Source: Bryobacterales bacterium
GTDB lineage: Bacteria > Acidobacteriota > Terriglobia > Bryobacterales > Bryobacteraceae
DNA length: 48,244 nucleotides
Reading direction: 5' to 3'
Assembly: GCA_019261985.1 (NCBI GenBank)
Contig: JAFAQY010000047.1
Location: 1-48,244, forward strand
Numbering within the stretch: position 1 is the stretch's first letter; each line of letters starts with the position of its first letter. Position numbers and translations under genes: made by a program. Below are positions 1 to 8,593 of the stretch, in pieces. The notes below the pieces were generated by a model. That model searched no databases. It worked only from the letters and a program-made list of their open reading frames with translations, and was not told the DNA's origin.

Positions 1-130
1 CCGGAATGGCTCGCTACTGGCTCTGTCCTGCCTCCCGTTGGTCGGCCTCGAGCTCTTCCTATTGCTTTCCCATCATCAAAACGAAAGGAGCATCGCCTGC
101 GGCATTTTTAGCGTCCTTCAGGCTCATCTT
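1..130. other. No gene recognised at left edge
   Basis: I see no coding region with family features here. The plus-strand reading frames are short and unlike any protein I know. The stretch is probably the 3' flank of acetate kinase plus the edge of a neighbour outside the window. Confidence 0.5.
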
Positions 131-1369
131 TCAATGAGAATATGCTGCGCCTTGTGTTTGCGATGGTTTGTGTTTGCGGTTGTGCGCGGTGGTTAACCCC
201 AACAGCAGTCCCGTGTGCCGGGCGATCATTAACTCCTCATCTGTCGGAATTACCCACACCGAAACCCGGCTCGTCCCGGTCGAAATTCGCGGACCTCGCC
301 GCTCATTTGCGTCTGCGTCCAGTTCAATGCCCAGCCATGCCGAAGCCCCGCAAATCCGGCGCCGGATCTCCGCCGAGTTCTCGCCGATTCCGGCTGTGAA
401 GACCAGACCATCGATTCCCCCGAGCACGGCCGTTAGCGCTCCGATCTCCTTCGTCGCGCGATACACGAAATAATCGACGGCTAGCTGCGCGGCAGAGTCA
501 TGGCTCGCCAGCAGGTCGCGCATATCGTTGCTGATTCCCGATATCCCCAGCAATCCGGATTTCATGTACAGAATCGTTTCTACTTCCTTTGCAGAGAGCC
601 CCAGGTTCTGAAACAGGTATAGAATCACGCCCGGGTCAATCGCGCCTGGGCGAGTACCCATGCACAGGCCATCCAGGGCGGTGAAGCTGAAAGTTGTATC
701 TATACTTTTTCGATGCTTCATCGCGCACATGCTCGCGCCGCTGCCCAAATGCGCCACGATGACGCGGCCGTTTGCGATTTCAGGCGCAACTTGCGGCAGC
801 ATGGACGCGATGTATTCGTAAGATAAGCCGTGAAAGCCGTAGCGCTGCACTCCGCGCTCGCGGATCTCGCGCGGCAACGGCACTAACTGCGCGACCGACG
901 ACATACTGCGGTGAAAACTCGTATCGAAGCACGCGACTTGCGGAACATCGGGCAACAACTTTGAGACGGCCTCGATCGCCTCGAGATTGTGCGGCTGATG
1001 CAGCGGCGCAAGCGGCGTCAGCCGGTGCAGATCCGCCAGAACCTCCGGCGTTATCACGACAGGTCCGGTATACTTCGCTCCGCCGTGCACCACGCGGTGG
1101 CCGACCCCGAGCACTCGCGATCCGCCGTACAAAGACCGCAGCCGGCGCGCGAGTGCATCCAGAGCGTCGCGGCCATTTTTCACTTCCGGGGCTGGCTCTT
1201 CGATAAGCTTGCGCCCGTCCGCTTGTTTGAGGGAAAGCTGTGGCGATGTTCCGATCCCCTCGATTTGTCCGCGGGATTCGAGCCGCCACTCTTCAGATCC
1301 CGGCCGTCGGTATACCGCGAACTTCAGGCTGGAGGAGCCGGCGTTGATGACGAGTGAGAAATCGTCCAT
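131..1369 (-). CDS. ackA: Acetate kinase
   Basis: Interconverts acetate plus ATP and acetyl phosphate plus ADP in the cytoplasm. The 412-residue product has the usual family length. Visible motifs are NAGSSSLK at residues 9-16, HRVVHGG at 91-97 (substrate Arg), FDTSFH at 148-153 (catalytic Asp149), YGFHGLSYEYI at 177-187, HLGSGAS at 207-213, TRPGAIDPG at 239-247 and GIGENS at 327-332. I chose the ATG at 1369 because the frame stays open further upstream only through an intergenic palindromic repeat and the family begins with this Met-Asp-Asp-Phe stretch. In many bacteria ackA pairs with pta or a phosphoketolase; neither is in the window, although the downstream side is cut off. The upstream neighbour, a TonB-dependent receptor on the same strand, is separated by the repeat and is probably a different transcription unit. 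Confidence 0.96.
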   Translation of the reverse strand: MDDFSLVINAGSSSLKFAVYRRPGSEEWRLESRGQIEGIGTSPQLSLKQADGRKLIEEPAPEVKNGRDALDALARRLRSLYGGSRVLGVGHRVVHGGAKYTGPVVITPEVLADLHRLTPLAPLHQPHNLEAIEAVSKLLPDVPQVACFDTSFHRSMSSVAQLVPLPREIRERGVQRYGFHGLSYEYIASMLPQVAPEIANGRVIVAHLGSGASMCAMKHRKSIDTTFSFTALDGLCMGTRPGAIDPGVILYLFQNLGLSAKEVETILYMKSGLLGISGISNDMRDLLASHDSAAQLAVDYFVYRATKEIGALTAVLGGIDGLVFTAGIGENSAEIRRRICGASAWLGIELDADANERRGPRISTGTSRVSVWVIPTDEELMIARHTGLLLGLTTAHNRKHKPSQTQGAAYSH

Positions 1370-1390
1370 CACTAAACTATGGCGCAGCCC

Positions 1391-1530
1391 GGTGGGGCAG
1401 GATGCTATCCCGGATGCTATCCTGCGCGCGATTGTCAATCGCGCTGGGCGGGTTTTGTAAACACCCGGCCAGGCGGGTTGGCAACCCGCCGCAGGTTTGG
1501 CAACCTGCCCCACATTGGCAATGTGCCTAC
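1391..1530. repeat. Mosaic palindromic intergenic repeat, copy a
   Basis: About 140 bases made almost entirely of back-to-back inverted repeats: a 29-base unit at 1397-1425 (two GGATGCTATCC hairpins inside GCA/TGC arms), GCGCGATTG-T-CAATCGCGC at 1426-1444, GGCGGGTTG-G-CAACCCGCC at 1472-1490, a hairpin with GCAGGTT arms at 1491-1508, and CACATTG-G-CAATGTG at 1511-1525. The same layout recurs at 8.6 and 11.5 kb with different arm sequences. It lies between ackA and the receptor gene and encodes nothing recognisable. Confidence 0.85.
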
Positions 1531-1546
1531 TGTTGTGGTTGTGCGT

Positions 1547-4519
1547 CTAGAACTCTGCGCGTAGCATGAACTCGATCCTTCGCGGCGCGCCCGTGCCCAC
1601 TGCCCCCTGATTGATAATGCGGGTGATCCTTCCGAAGCTGCCGCTGACCGACGGCGGATTGCCCGTCAACGACCCGATGCTGCCCGATGGGTTGCTGAAA
1701 ACGGGATGATTTAGCAGATTGTAGGCGGCGGCGCGAAAATTCAAAGCCAAGCGCTCGGTCAGCCGGAATCGTTTCTGCAAGGAGCTGTCGATTTCGAACA
1801 TGCCCGGCCCGTTGGCGATATATCGGCCCAAGTTGCCCCAGGTCCCGTTAGCCGGAGCGGCGAACGCCGCCGGGTTGAACCAGTTATTAATGGTCTGATT
1901 GGCGGCGTAGATCGGAACGCCGGGGACCAGGTTCGGACGCTGGCTGGAGGTGTTGCCATCGGGCAATGCGCTAGCTTTGCGCGACATGGTTATGTTCACG
2001 GGCAGGCCCGTGCGGGCCGAGCCAATGCCTGCTAGCTCCCAGCCTCCCAGCACCGGCTTTCCACGCCAGAATGGCAGCTCATAAACCGCGTTGGCGATGA
2101 AGTTGTGGCGCACGTCTATGTTGCTGCTCGAGCGGTCGCAAGCGCGGCAGGCCATATCTTGAATGGCCACTGATTCGCCCGAGCCGATGGAGGCATCCGT
2201 GATACCGTGCGACCACATATAATTCGCCTGGAACAGCAGGCCGCGCGTAAACCTCCGGTGTAGCGAAACCTGAAGGGCATTGAAGTTGTTATTGGCGTCG
2301 TTGCCCTTGAAACCAAACGACCCGAAACCCGCCAGCGGGCGCGTGCCCGTGGCCGGATTGATCAGGTTTACGGTGTATCTATCGAACAGGTGATGCCCTT
2401 CGCCCCCGGTGTAGCCGACTTGCAAGAGCCAATCAGACGGCAGTTGCCGCTGCACTAAGAAATCCCAGTTTTCGTAATAGAGATCCTTGCGGTGACGGTC
2501 GATGGCTTTGGGACTGAAGAGCTGGTTCTTGGGATCGAGGAACGCGACCAGCGGGTAGGACAGCGCCGGGAAATCTGTCGAGGAGAGCGAATAGCGCGGC
2601 ACGGCGCTTTCCGCCGGATCGCTGAAATCGTCATTTTGGTTGCCGCCGTAAAAAATGCCAAAGCCCGAACGAATCGTGGTCTTGGGATTGACAGCCCATG
2701 CCAGGCCGAGGCGCGGGCCGAAATCGTGAGTATTCGGGGAGTAATAGGGAGTGCCTTTCGGACAAAATCCTCCACAACCCAGAATGTCCACCACCGCCGA
2801 ACGGTTCAGAATTTCATGCATCACCGAGTAATATTCGTACCGGAGACCGAGATTCAGGGTGAGGTTAGAAGAGACCCGGTACTCGTCCTGGGCGTAGCCC
2901 ATATAAAAAGTCCGGCGGTTGCCGACCACGCCTTCGCCTTGCAGATAGGTCGCCGAATCGGCCTGATTATTGATGAAATCGGTGTTCGTCGCATAAGAAA
3001 GCGTCGACGTTGTCAGCGTGTTTCCGGAATTGTTCAGGCGAATGCGCCGGATATCGATGCCGAATTTGAGGGTATGGCGGCCGCTCACCTTGGTCAGATT
3101 GTCGATGTAAGAAAAAGTCGTCCCGACCTCGGTATCGAGCGAGGTATCGCTTAGGCCGTCGAACGTTCCCGGGCTCACCGCGACAGGCGCTGTGCCGTAA
3201 CCCCAACTGTGATAGTTGGCCCGGTTCAGGCCGAACTTTACTTCATTGATCATTCCCGGGGAAAGAATGCGTTGGTACTGAAGCACCAGGTTCTGGGGAA
3301 CGTGTGGAACCACATTGTGATCGCCGAGGGCATCGGTGGGAGTGTCGATATAGGCGTTATCGATGTTGTACCGCACGAACATCGTATTGGCATCATCAAA
3401 GTGGTAGTCAAAACGAAACATGCCGGCGTCTTCGCGAACCGTATCGGTCGCGACCTTGGTGACCTGATCGGTGACGCTGTCAATCGGCGTTTGCCCCATC
3501 GGGTAAGCGTTGACGATAGGCGCGAGCCCGGGCGACTTCGCCAACACCTGCGCACGAAACGCGGCGTTGGGGACGAAGTTGACGAACGTCTCCCCCAAGC
3601 TCTGCCTGAGTCCTTCGTAATTGGCGTAGAAAAACGCCTTGTCCTTCACCACGGGCCCGCCTAAACCGGCGCCGAATTGATTCAGCGTGAAGGAAGGAAG
3701 GGTCGAGACGTCGAAGGGCGAGCGGGCGTCCAGGGCATCGTTGCGGACGGCGTAAAACGTGCTGCCGTGGAGATCGTTGGTCCCGGTTTTCGAGACCACA
3801 TTGATCTGCGCTCCGCCGGCCGCTCCCGATTCGGCCGTGTAGTTGGCAGTGCTGACGCGAAACTCGGAAATCGAGTCCAAGGCGATGTTCAGCCGCGTGT
3901 CGGCCTTCTGAGTCTGCTCCTGCACGCCGCTTGTGTCGACGCCGTCGAAAGTGAAGTTGCTGTCGTCCAGCGAGTGACCGGAAAAGCGAATGCTGCGCTG
4001 CGCGCCATCGCCGTAGTCGATAGCCCCGGGCGCGAGCAGCATCAGACTGGCCCAATTGCGGCCGCTCACCGGTATCTCCTTGATCTGCGCAGATTCGATG
4101 ACGCCGGACACTTCGGCGTCGGTGCGATTCAGAGCTTCCGCCGGCGCTGTGATCAGGACTGCTTCCGTCGTCGTCCCCACCTCGAGGTTCGCATCGATGG
4201 TGCGCGTCTGGGAGTATTGGATATCGATGTCATTGATGGTAGCGGGCTTAAATCCGGTCTTTGTGATGGTAATGCTGTATGTTCCAACCGGCAGAAGCGC
4301 GATCTCATACAATCCCGCTTCGTTGGTTTCCGCTGTGCGATGGAGGCCCGTTGCGGCCGATTTCAGGTCCACGGAAGCGGCCGGAACAGCCGCGCCCGAT
4401 GGGTCCGTCACCGTTCCATTGATTGCCGCACGATCCTGCCCATACACGGGCACGAAGAGGAGAACAAGAAAAAACGAACCCAGGAATACACGAAAAAACG
4501 AACCCAAGAATCGACTCAA
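1547..4519 (-). CDS. TonB-dependent receptor, Oar-like, with carboxypeptidase-regulatory domain
   Basis: Outer-membrane beta-barrel of 990 residues of the type greatly expanded in Acidobacteria, expected to import a large or polymeric ligand using TonB energy. Order of parts: signal peptide (about 1-27, cleavage near VYGQD); carboxypeptidase-regulatory-like/CNA-B fold starting AAINGTVTDPSGAAVPAASV; plug domain (about 120-260, including RSIRFSGHSLDDSNFTFDGV); then a barrel ending in a terminal Phe as expected for Bam-dependent insertion. The start is a TTG five bases downstream of a GGGAGG sequence (plus-strand 4525-4530); no ATG fits. The signal peptide contains an 8-residue direct duplication (FLGSFF twice) caused by a 24-base tandem repeat. 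No substrate-specific enzyme operon adjoins it, so the ligand is unknown. Confidence 0.92.
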   Translation of the reverse strand: MSRFLGSFFRVFLGSFFLVLLFVPVYGQDRAAINGTVTDPSGAAVPAASVDLKSAATGLHRTAETNEAGLYEIALLPVGTYSITITKTGFKPATINDIDIQYSQTRTIDANLEVGTTTEAVLITAPAEALNRTDAEVSGVIESAQIKEIPVSGRNWASLMLLAPGAIDYGDGAQRSIRFSGHSLDDSNFTFDGVDTSGVQEQTQKADTRLNIALDSISEFRVSTANYTAESGAAGGAQINVVSKTGTNDLHGSTFYAVRNDALDARSPFDVSTLPSFTLNQFGAGLGGPVVKDKAFFYANYEGLRQSLGETFVNFVPNAAFRAQVLAKSPGLAPIVNAYPMGQTPIDSVTDQVTKVATDTVREDAGMFRFDYHFDDANTMFVRYNIDNAYIDTPTDALGDHNVVPHVPQNLVLQYQRILSPGMINEVKFGLNRANYHSWGYGTAPVAVSPGTFDGLSDTSLDTEVGTTFSYIDNLTKVSGRHTLKFGIDIRRIRLNNSGNTLTTSTLSYATNTDFINNQADSATYLQGEGVVGNRRTFYMGYAQDEYRVSSNLTLNLGLRYEYYSVMHEILNRSAVVDILGCGGFCPKGTPYYSPNTHDFGPRLGLAWAVNPKTTIRSGFGIFYGGNQNDDFSDPAESAVPRYSLSSTDFPALSYPLVAFLDPKNQLFSPKAIDRHRKDLYYENWDFLVQRQLPSDWLLQVGYTGGEGHHLFDRYTVNLINPATGTRPLAGFGSFGFKGNDANNNFNALQVSLHRRFTRGLLFQANYMWSHGITDASIGSGESVAIQDMACRACDRSSSNIDVRHNFIANAVYELPFWRGKPVLGGWELAGIGSARTGLPVNITMSRKASALPDGNTSSQRPNLVPGVPIYAANQTINNWFNPAAFAAPANGTWGNLGRYIANGPGMFEIDSSLQKRFRLTERLALNFRAAAYNLLNHPVFSNPSGSIGSLTGNPPSVSGSFGRITRIINQGAVGTGAPRRIEFMLRAEF
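4468..4511 (-). repeat. 24-base tandem duplication in receptor signal peptide
   Basis: The 20-base block GAAAAAACGAACCCAGGAAT (plus strand, 4468-4487) recurs at 4492-4511 with one mismatch, period 24. It duplicates eight codons of the hydrophobic signal sequence without shifting the frame. Confidence 0.8.
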
Positions 4520-4524
4520 ATGAA

Positions 4525-4530
4525 CCTCCC
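4525..4530 (-). promoter_or_regulatory. Ribosome binding site deciding a TTG start
   Basis: GGGAGG on the minus strand, five bases before the TTG at 4519. It is the only strong Shine-Dalgarno sequence near the receptor N-terminus and supports the non-ATG start. Confidence 0.6.
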
Positions 4531-4665
4531 GACAAGACTCAACCGCTAAGGCTTCTCCAGGACTTTACCCGACGCGGGTTGAAATCCGGTGACGAGTCAG
4601 TTACAAACCGGCGACTTCATCGCATTGAAATTAAAATGTCGGATGCTTGTGTAGAAGACGCCAAA

Positions 4666-5736
4666 ATGAATAAGATATTGATAGCGCTGCTGTTGAGCGC
4701 CGCGGCGAGGACGTTGAGCGCGCAGGCGGAACAGGTAGTGGGAGGGCCTTACGTAGTTCAGGCCGGCCCTCGCGCGGCTACCGTCATGTGGGTGGTGGAA
4801 ACCGGAAAAGCGGCGGTAGGCCTCGACCCGGGCAGGCTCGATAAGGCGGTCCCGATTCTACGCTCGCGGCAGATTGTTCTGAGCGGCTTGAAGCCCGGCT
4901 CGACCTACTACTATCAATCCTTCGCCGGCGAGGCCGGAAAGGGATCGTTCAAAACCGCGCCAACGACCGCGGCCAATTTCGAATTTGTGGTCTACGGAGA
5001 CACGCGCACGCGGCATGACGTGCATCGCACCGTGATCGAAGGCGTCCTCAAATACGCCAATCCGGACTTCATTGTTCACACTGGCGACTTGGTGGAGGAT
5101 GGCGCCGACGCCTCGCTTTGGCCCATATTCTTTAATGCAGAGCGCGAACTGCTCCGAAAGACCGCGTTCTATCCCACCCCGGGCAATCATGAGCGCAATG
5201 CCGGCGAGTACTACGATTTGATGAGCGCGAAGCCGTATTATTCATTCGATTGGGGCCAGGCGCACTTTTCGCTTATCGACAGCGACCTACCGAATGCCGC
5301 GCCGACCGAGTTCGAGCGGGAGGCTTTCTGGCGCGAGCAGACGCAGTGGCTGGAGAACGATTTGAAGAATTCGCAGAATGCCGCTTTCCGGTTTGTCGCC
5401 GCGCATCATCCTCCCATGACGGCCGTTACCCGGCGACAGGGGCAAAACCCGCACATGACCGCCCTGGAGCCGCTGTTTGAGAAATACAAAGTGACCGCGG
5501 GGCTATTCGGCCACGACCACAATTACCAGCACTACCTTGTTCGCGGCGTGCATTATTTCATCACCGGCGGAGGGGGAGCGCCGCTGTACGATGTGGACAC
5601 ACCGCCTGCCGGCATTACCCAGAAGGTGGAAAGCACGGAGAACTTTCTGGTTGTGAGGGTGGTGGGCGGCAAAGCGATAGTGCAAGCGATCAAACCGACC
5701 GGAGAGAAAATCGAGTCGGCGCAGTTGGGGCAGTAG
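4666..5736 (+). CDS. Exported metallophosphoesterase, purple acid phosphatase type
   Basis: A 356-residue secreted phosphoesterase, probably releasing phosphate in the periplasm. A signal peptide (MNKILIALLLSAAARTLSAQA) is followed by a fibronectin-like N-terminal domain (about 25-100, with LSGLKPGSTYYYQ typical of purple acid phosphatases). The calcineurin-like core carries the full set of metal ligands: GD at 111-112, GDL at 140-142, GNHE at 173-176, His247 in AAHHPP, and GHDHNY at 282-287. The start at 4666 gives a proper signal peptide; the open frame extends upstream but reads into the divergent receptor promoter region. It faces the receptor gene head to head, so the two may share a regulatory interval, and it ends just before a 20-base perfect palindrome. 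The substrate (mono- or diester) cannot be told from sequence. Confidence 0.9.
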   Translation: MNKILIALLLSAAARTLSAQAEQVVGGPYVVQAGPRAATVMWVVETGKAAVGLDPGRLDKAVPILRSRQIVLSGLKPGSTYYYQSFAGEAGKGSFKTAPTTAANFEFVVYGDTRTRHDVHRTVIEGVLKYANPDFIVHTGDLVEDGADASLWPIFFNAERELLRKTAFYPTPGNHERNAGEYYDLMSAKPYYSFDWGQAHFSLIDSDLPNAAPTEFEREAFWREQTQWLENDLKNSQNAAFRFVAAHHPPMTAVTRRQGQNPHMTALEPLFEKYKVTAGLFGHDHNYQHYLVRGVHYFITGGGGAPLYDVDTPPAGITQKVESTENFLVVRVVGGKAIVQAIKPTGEKIESAQLGQ

Positions 5737-5767
5737 CCCCGGCCAGGACGGACTGTAGGAACACCAT

Positions 5768-5787
5768 GGGCAAGCTTAAGCTTGCCC
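5768..5787. repeat. Perfect 20-base palindrome GGGCAAGCTTAAGCTTGCCC
   Basis: Lies between two convergent genes and is followed by TAC, so it ends in the same CCCTAC tail as the other palindromic elements in this window. It may act as a bidirectional transcription stop, but there is no T-run. It is probably a small member of the intergenic repeat family. Confidence 0.7.
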
Positions 5788-5804
5788 TACTGAACGTCTA
5801 GAGA

Positions 5805-6734
5805 TCACTTCGCAGGCGCACCTTTGGCTTCGTCTAAAATGCTGCGATCTATAAAGACTGCGAGTTGTCCGCGCGAACGGGGTGCGCGCTTGCGCTCCTT
5901 CGCGACCCAGCGATCTTCCTCGACCATCACAGCCAGCAGATCCGGCGCGATCACTCCTGAGTAGCGAAGTTGCGCCCAACTCCGGGCAATGGTGGGAACC
6001 GGATAATTCAGCTTAGAAGAAAGCAGCGGCCATGAATCTTCGCGGTGTGCGCGAACGGTCGCCGAAGCCGTGATCAGCGCTTTCACGAACTCCACCAGCG
6101 CACGTCGCTTGACCCGATCACTCAGCACCTTTGTCGAGGTTTGCAGGTTAAAGAGCTCGCGGTACGCACTGCGGTTTTCAAAAACAACGGCGTCCGCGCC
6201 CAAAGCCGCAGCCGAGTTCCCGGCCTCCGGTTCCCAAATCGCAACCGCGTCCACCTCGCGGTTCTTCAAGGCTTCAGACATTCTCGTAATCGGAGCGATC
6301 GGAACGACGGTTACCGCATCTTCCGGAACGCCCGATAACGCAAGCAACTTCACCAGGTAGTAATGCGCCGACGTGTTCGGCGCAACGGCTATTTTTTTGC
6401 CGCGAAGATCCTTCACGGATGCGATTCCCGCGGATCGGCGAGCCACGACACGGTAGAAGCTCTCGGCCTCGGTGAAGATGATGCGCAGGGTCGGATCGTC
6501 TACTGATTGGCGCAGCAATTGGGTTTCTGCATTTGTCGCCGCGTCCACTTCGCCGCGCATCAGGTTCGGAATTCCTCCGTTGATGACAGTGACCTGGCCG
6601 CGATAAAGGCCGCTCGCGGCCAGCAGGACTGGCGAAAGTTCAATCGTACTTGTGTTTCCGGCGATGCGTAGCGGCGGCAGTTGTTGCCCAATGCAGAGTG
6701 CGTACGCGAGCACGCCGAGCAACGTGGATTTCAC
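5805..6734 (-). CDS. Periplasmic substrate-binding protein, NMT1/SsuA-like
   Basis: A 309-residue exported protein with the type-II periplasmic binding fold of the NMT1/THI5/SsuA group. A short signal sequence (MKSTLLGVLAYALCIG) precedes LRIAGNTSTIELSPVLLAASGLY; typical later elements are VKDLRGKKIAVAPNTSAHYYL (about 105-125) and the AIWEPEAG hinge (about 168-175). Its start overlaps the stop of the preceding PQQ dehydrogenase gene by four bases (ATGA), so the two are translationally coupled. No ABC permease or ATPase gene is nearby. That makes ordinary ABC import unlikely from this locus alone and suggests a role tied to the dehydrogenase, such as cofactor, metal or substrate delivery. That role is inference. 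Confidence 0.85.
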   Translation of the reverse strand: MKSTLLGVLAYALCIGQQLPPLRIAGNTSTIELSPVLLAASGLYRGQVTVINGGIPNLMRGEVDAATNAETQLLRQSVDDPTLRIIFTEAESFYRVVARRSAGIASVKDLRGKKIAVAPNTSAHYYLVKLLALSGVPEDAVTVVPIAPITRMSEALKNREVDAVAIWEPEAGNSAAALGADAVVFENRSAYRELFNLQTSTKVLSDRVKRRALVEFVKALITASATVRAHREDSWPLLSSKLNYPVPTIARSWAQLRYSGVIAPDLLAVMVEEDRWVAKERKRAPRSRGQLAVFIDRSILDEAKGAPAK

Positions 6735-8593
6735 GGCAGGCGGTAGGCGACTACGGTTTCCTGCGCCACAATCACGACGTACTGCTTTCCGTCTTTACCG
6801 AGATACGTGATCGGATTTGCATAGCCGTTCGCGGGTAGCTTTGTTTCCCAGAGCAGCTTCCCGTTTTTCGATTCGTAGGCGTGAAAACGTTGATCGTCCG
6901 TAGCGCCGATGAAGAGTAGGCCGCTTGCCGTCGCAACTGAGCCGCCGATGTTGTATGAGCCGGTATTCATGACGCCGATTTTCTCGAGCGATTCCACGCG
7001 CCCGAAGGGTATGCGCCAGGCCACTTCCGCCGTATTCACATTAATCGCGAACAGCTCTCCCCAGGGCGGCGATTGACATGGCCATCCGGTGGCCGGGTTT
7101 GTGATTGGGCCAACATTTTGGCGGATAAACGGCATCTGGCTCGGATCGCCCGCGCCGCTGATCTGTCCCTTCGGCCGCTCCTTCGCCGGTACTTGCGCGA
7201 CCATCTTCTGCACTCCGCCGCGGTCGTGCGAATTGATGAAATAGTAGCCGAGCTTAGGATCGTAGCTGCCGCCGCCCCAGTTGAAACCGCCGTCTGGGCC
7301 GGGGAAAACGACGGTGTCGGTCAGGCGCACGGGAGCATACGGGCCGTCGTTCTGCGCGTTTTTGAACAACTCCTCGCAATAGTTGCCCTGCTCGGGAGTG
7401 AATCTTGTGATTTCGTCCTTCTTCCATGTAGCGCGCGCCAATTGCGGAGGCTTCAAGGGAAAGGGCTGCGTGGGCGAATACCACTCGCCCGGAACATCGC
7501 CTTTCGGCACGGGGCGTTCTTCCAAGCCGAAGATTGGTTTTCCCGTCCGGCGATCCAGAATAAAGATCAAGCCCATCTTGCTGCCCTGGATCAGGGCGGG
7601 GATCTTCTGGCCGTCTTTGATCACATCTACAAGCGTCGGCTGCGGCGGCAAATCGTAATCCCAGAGATCGTGATGCACGGCTTGGAAATACCACTTCACC
7701 TTGCCTGTCATCGCGTCCACGGCGACCAAGGAATTGCCGAACAGGTTCGCGCCCGGCCGGTCGCCGCCATAGCGATCGTCGCTGGGCGAGCCGATCGGCA
7801 TGAGCAGCGTGCCTGTCTGAGGATCGACCGAAAAGGTGCTCCAAACGTTGGCGCCGGATCGATTTTTCCATCCATCATCCAGCCAGGTTTCGTGTCCCGG
7901 CTCTCCTGGTTGCGGAACGGTATGGAACGTCCAGATTATTTTTCCGGTAGCGGCGTCCCATGCTCGAATATCGCCGCGTCCGCCGTAAGAACCGTAATCC
8001 TGCAAGTGCGAGCCGGTGAAAACCAGGTTCTTATAAATTGCGGGCGCGCCGTTCAACCCGTACGGGGCATTTTCCAGACCGTCGCCCTTCATCCCCTGCT
8101 TCAAGTCGAGTTCGCCTTCTTTGGCGAAGCCGGGGACCAGCTTGCCGGTGCGGGCATTTACTCCGATCAGGAATCCATCCTCGGTTCCGAAGAAAATGGT
8201 GGGCGGCGCGTTGCGGGCGCCAGGCCAATATGCGATGCCACGCGACGTGCGCGGAGCGTGCTGGTGATCGAAGCTCCAGATCTTTTTTCCCGTCTCCGGC
8301 TCTACGGCAATAAGGCTTTGATAGGGCGTGGCGAAGTAGAGGACATCGTTTACCATGAGCGGGGTAGATTTCGACTCTTTGGCTTTGCCGGTTTCCGAGG
8401 CCGGGCGCGTTTGATACCTCCAGGCCTCGACCAGCTGGGAGACGTTGCCGGGGTTGATCTGCGTGAGCGGTGAGTAGCGCTGCGCCCCCGGGTCGCGGCC
8501 GTATACGGGCCAATCGTTCTGCGCCAGCGCAATTCCGGCTGCGAGCGCGGGGAGCACTATGAGGGAACGCGTCAGGATGGTTTTAATTCGCAT
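6731..8593 (-). CDS. PQQ-dependent dehydrogenase, membrane glucose dehydrogenase type without membrane anchor
   Basis: A 620-residue exported quinoprotein, an eight-bladed propeller that oxidises a sugar or alcohol in the periplasm. It has a signal peptide (about 1-25, ending LAAGIALAQ), then DWPVYGRDPGAQRYSPLTQIN, repeated tryptophan-docking segments (for example DAATGKIIWTFHT), and the mGDH-type active-site stretch HHDLWDYDLPPQPTL from residue 307, where the Asp pair corresponds to the catalytic Asp of the family. It lacks the five-helix membrane domain of Gcd and has no haem CxxCH, so electrons must leave through a separate acceptor. The start at 8593 follows GAGGAA with five-base spacing; a longer open frame would run through a repeat. 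The next gene is the coupled binding protein. Substrate unknown. Confidence 0.9.
   Translation of the reverse strand: MRIKTILTRSLIVLPALAAGIALAQNDWPVYGRDPGAQRYSPLTQINPGNVSQLVEAWRYQTRPASETGKAKESKSTPLMVNDVLYFATPYQSLIAVEPETGKKIWSFDHQHAPRTSRGIAYWPGARNAPPTIFFGTEDGFLIGVNARTGKLVPGFAKEGELDLKQGMKGDGLENAPYGLNGAPAIYKNLVFTGSHLQDYGSYGGRGDIRAWDAATGKIIWTFHTVPQPGEPGHETWLDDGWKNRSGANVWSTFSVDPQTGTLLMPIGSPSDDRYGGDRPGANLFGNSLVAVDAMTGKVKWYFQAVHHDLWDYDLPPQPTLVDVIKDGQKIPALIQGSKMGLIFILDRRTGKPIFGLEERPVPKGDVPGEWYSPTQPFPLKPPQLARATWKKDEITRFTPEQGNYCEELFKNAQNDGPYAPVRLTDTVVFPGPDGGFNWGGGSYDPKLGYYFINSHDRGGVQKMVAQVPAKERPKGQISGAGDPSQMPFIRQNVGPITNPATGWPCQSPPWGELFAINVNTAEVAWRIPFGRVESLEKIGVMNTGSYNIGGSVATASGLLFIGATDDQRFHAYESKNGKLLWETKLPANGYANPITYLGKDGKQYVVIVAQETVVAYRLP

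Noticed and set aside
1370-1513. Longer acetate kinase N-terminus
   Set aside because: The extra 48 residues read through the palindromic repeat, and similar junk peptides (GQVAKPAA...) come from the repeat copy at 11.5 kb. The family start is at 1369.
1391-1530. CRISPR-like repeats
   Set aside because: The units are adjacent palindromes of different sequence, not identical repeats with equal spacers, and no cas gene is present anywhere in the window.
7073-8473. 466-codon open frame opposite the PQQ dehydrogenase
   Set aside because: Shadow of the real gene; no recognisable domain or ribosome site.
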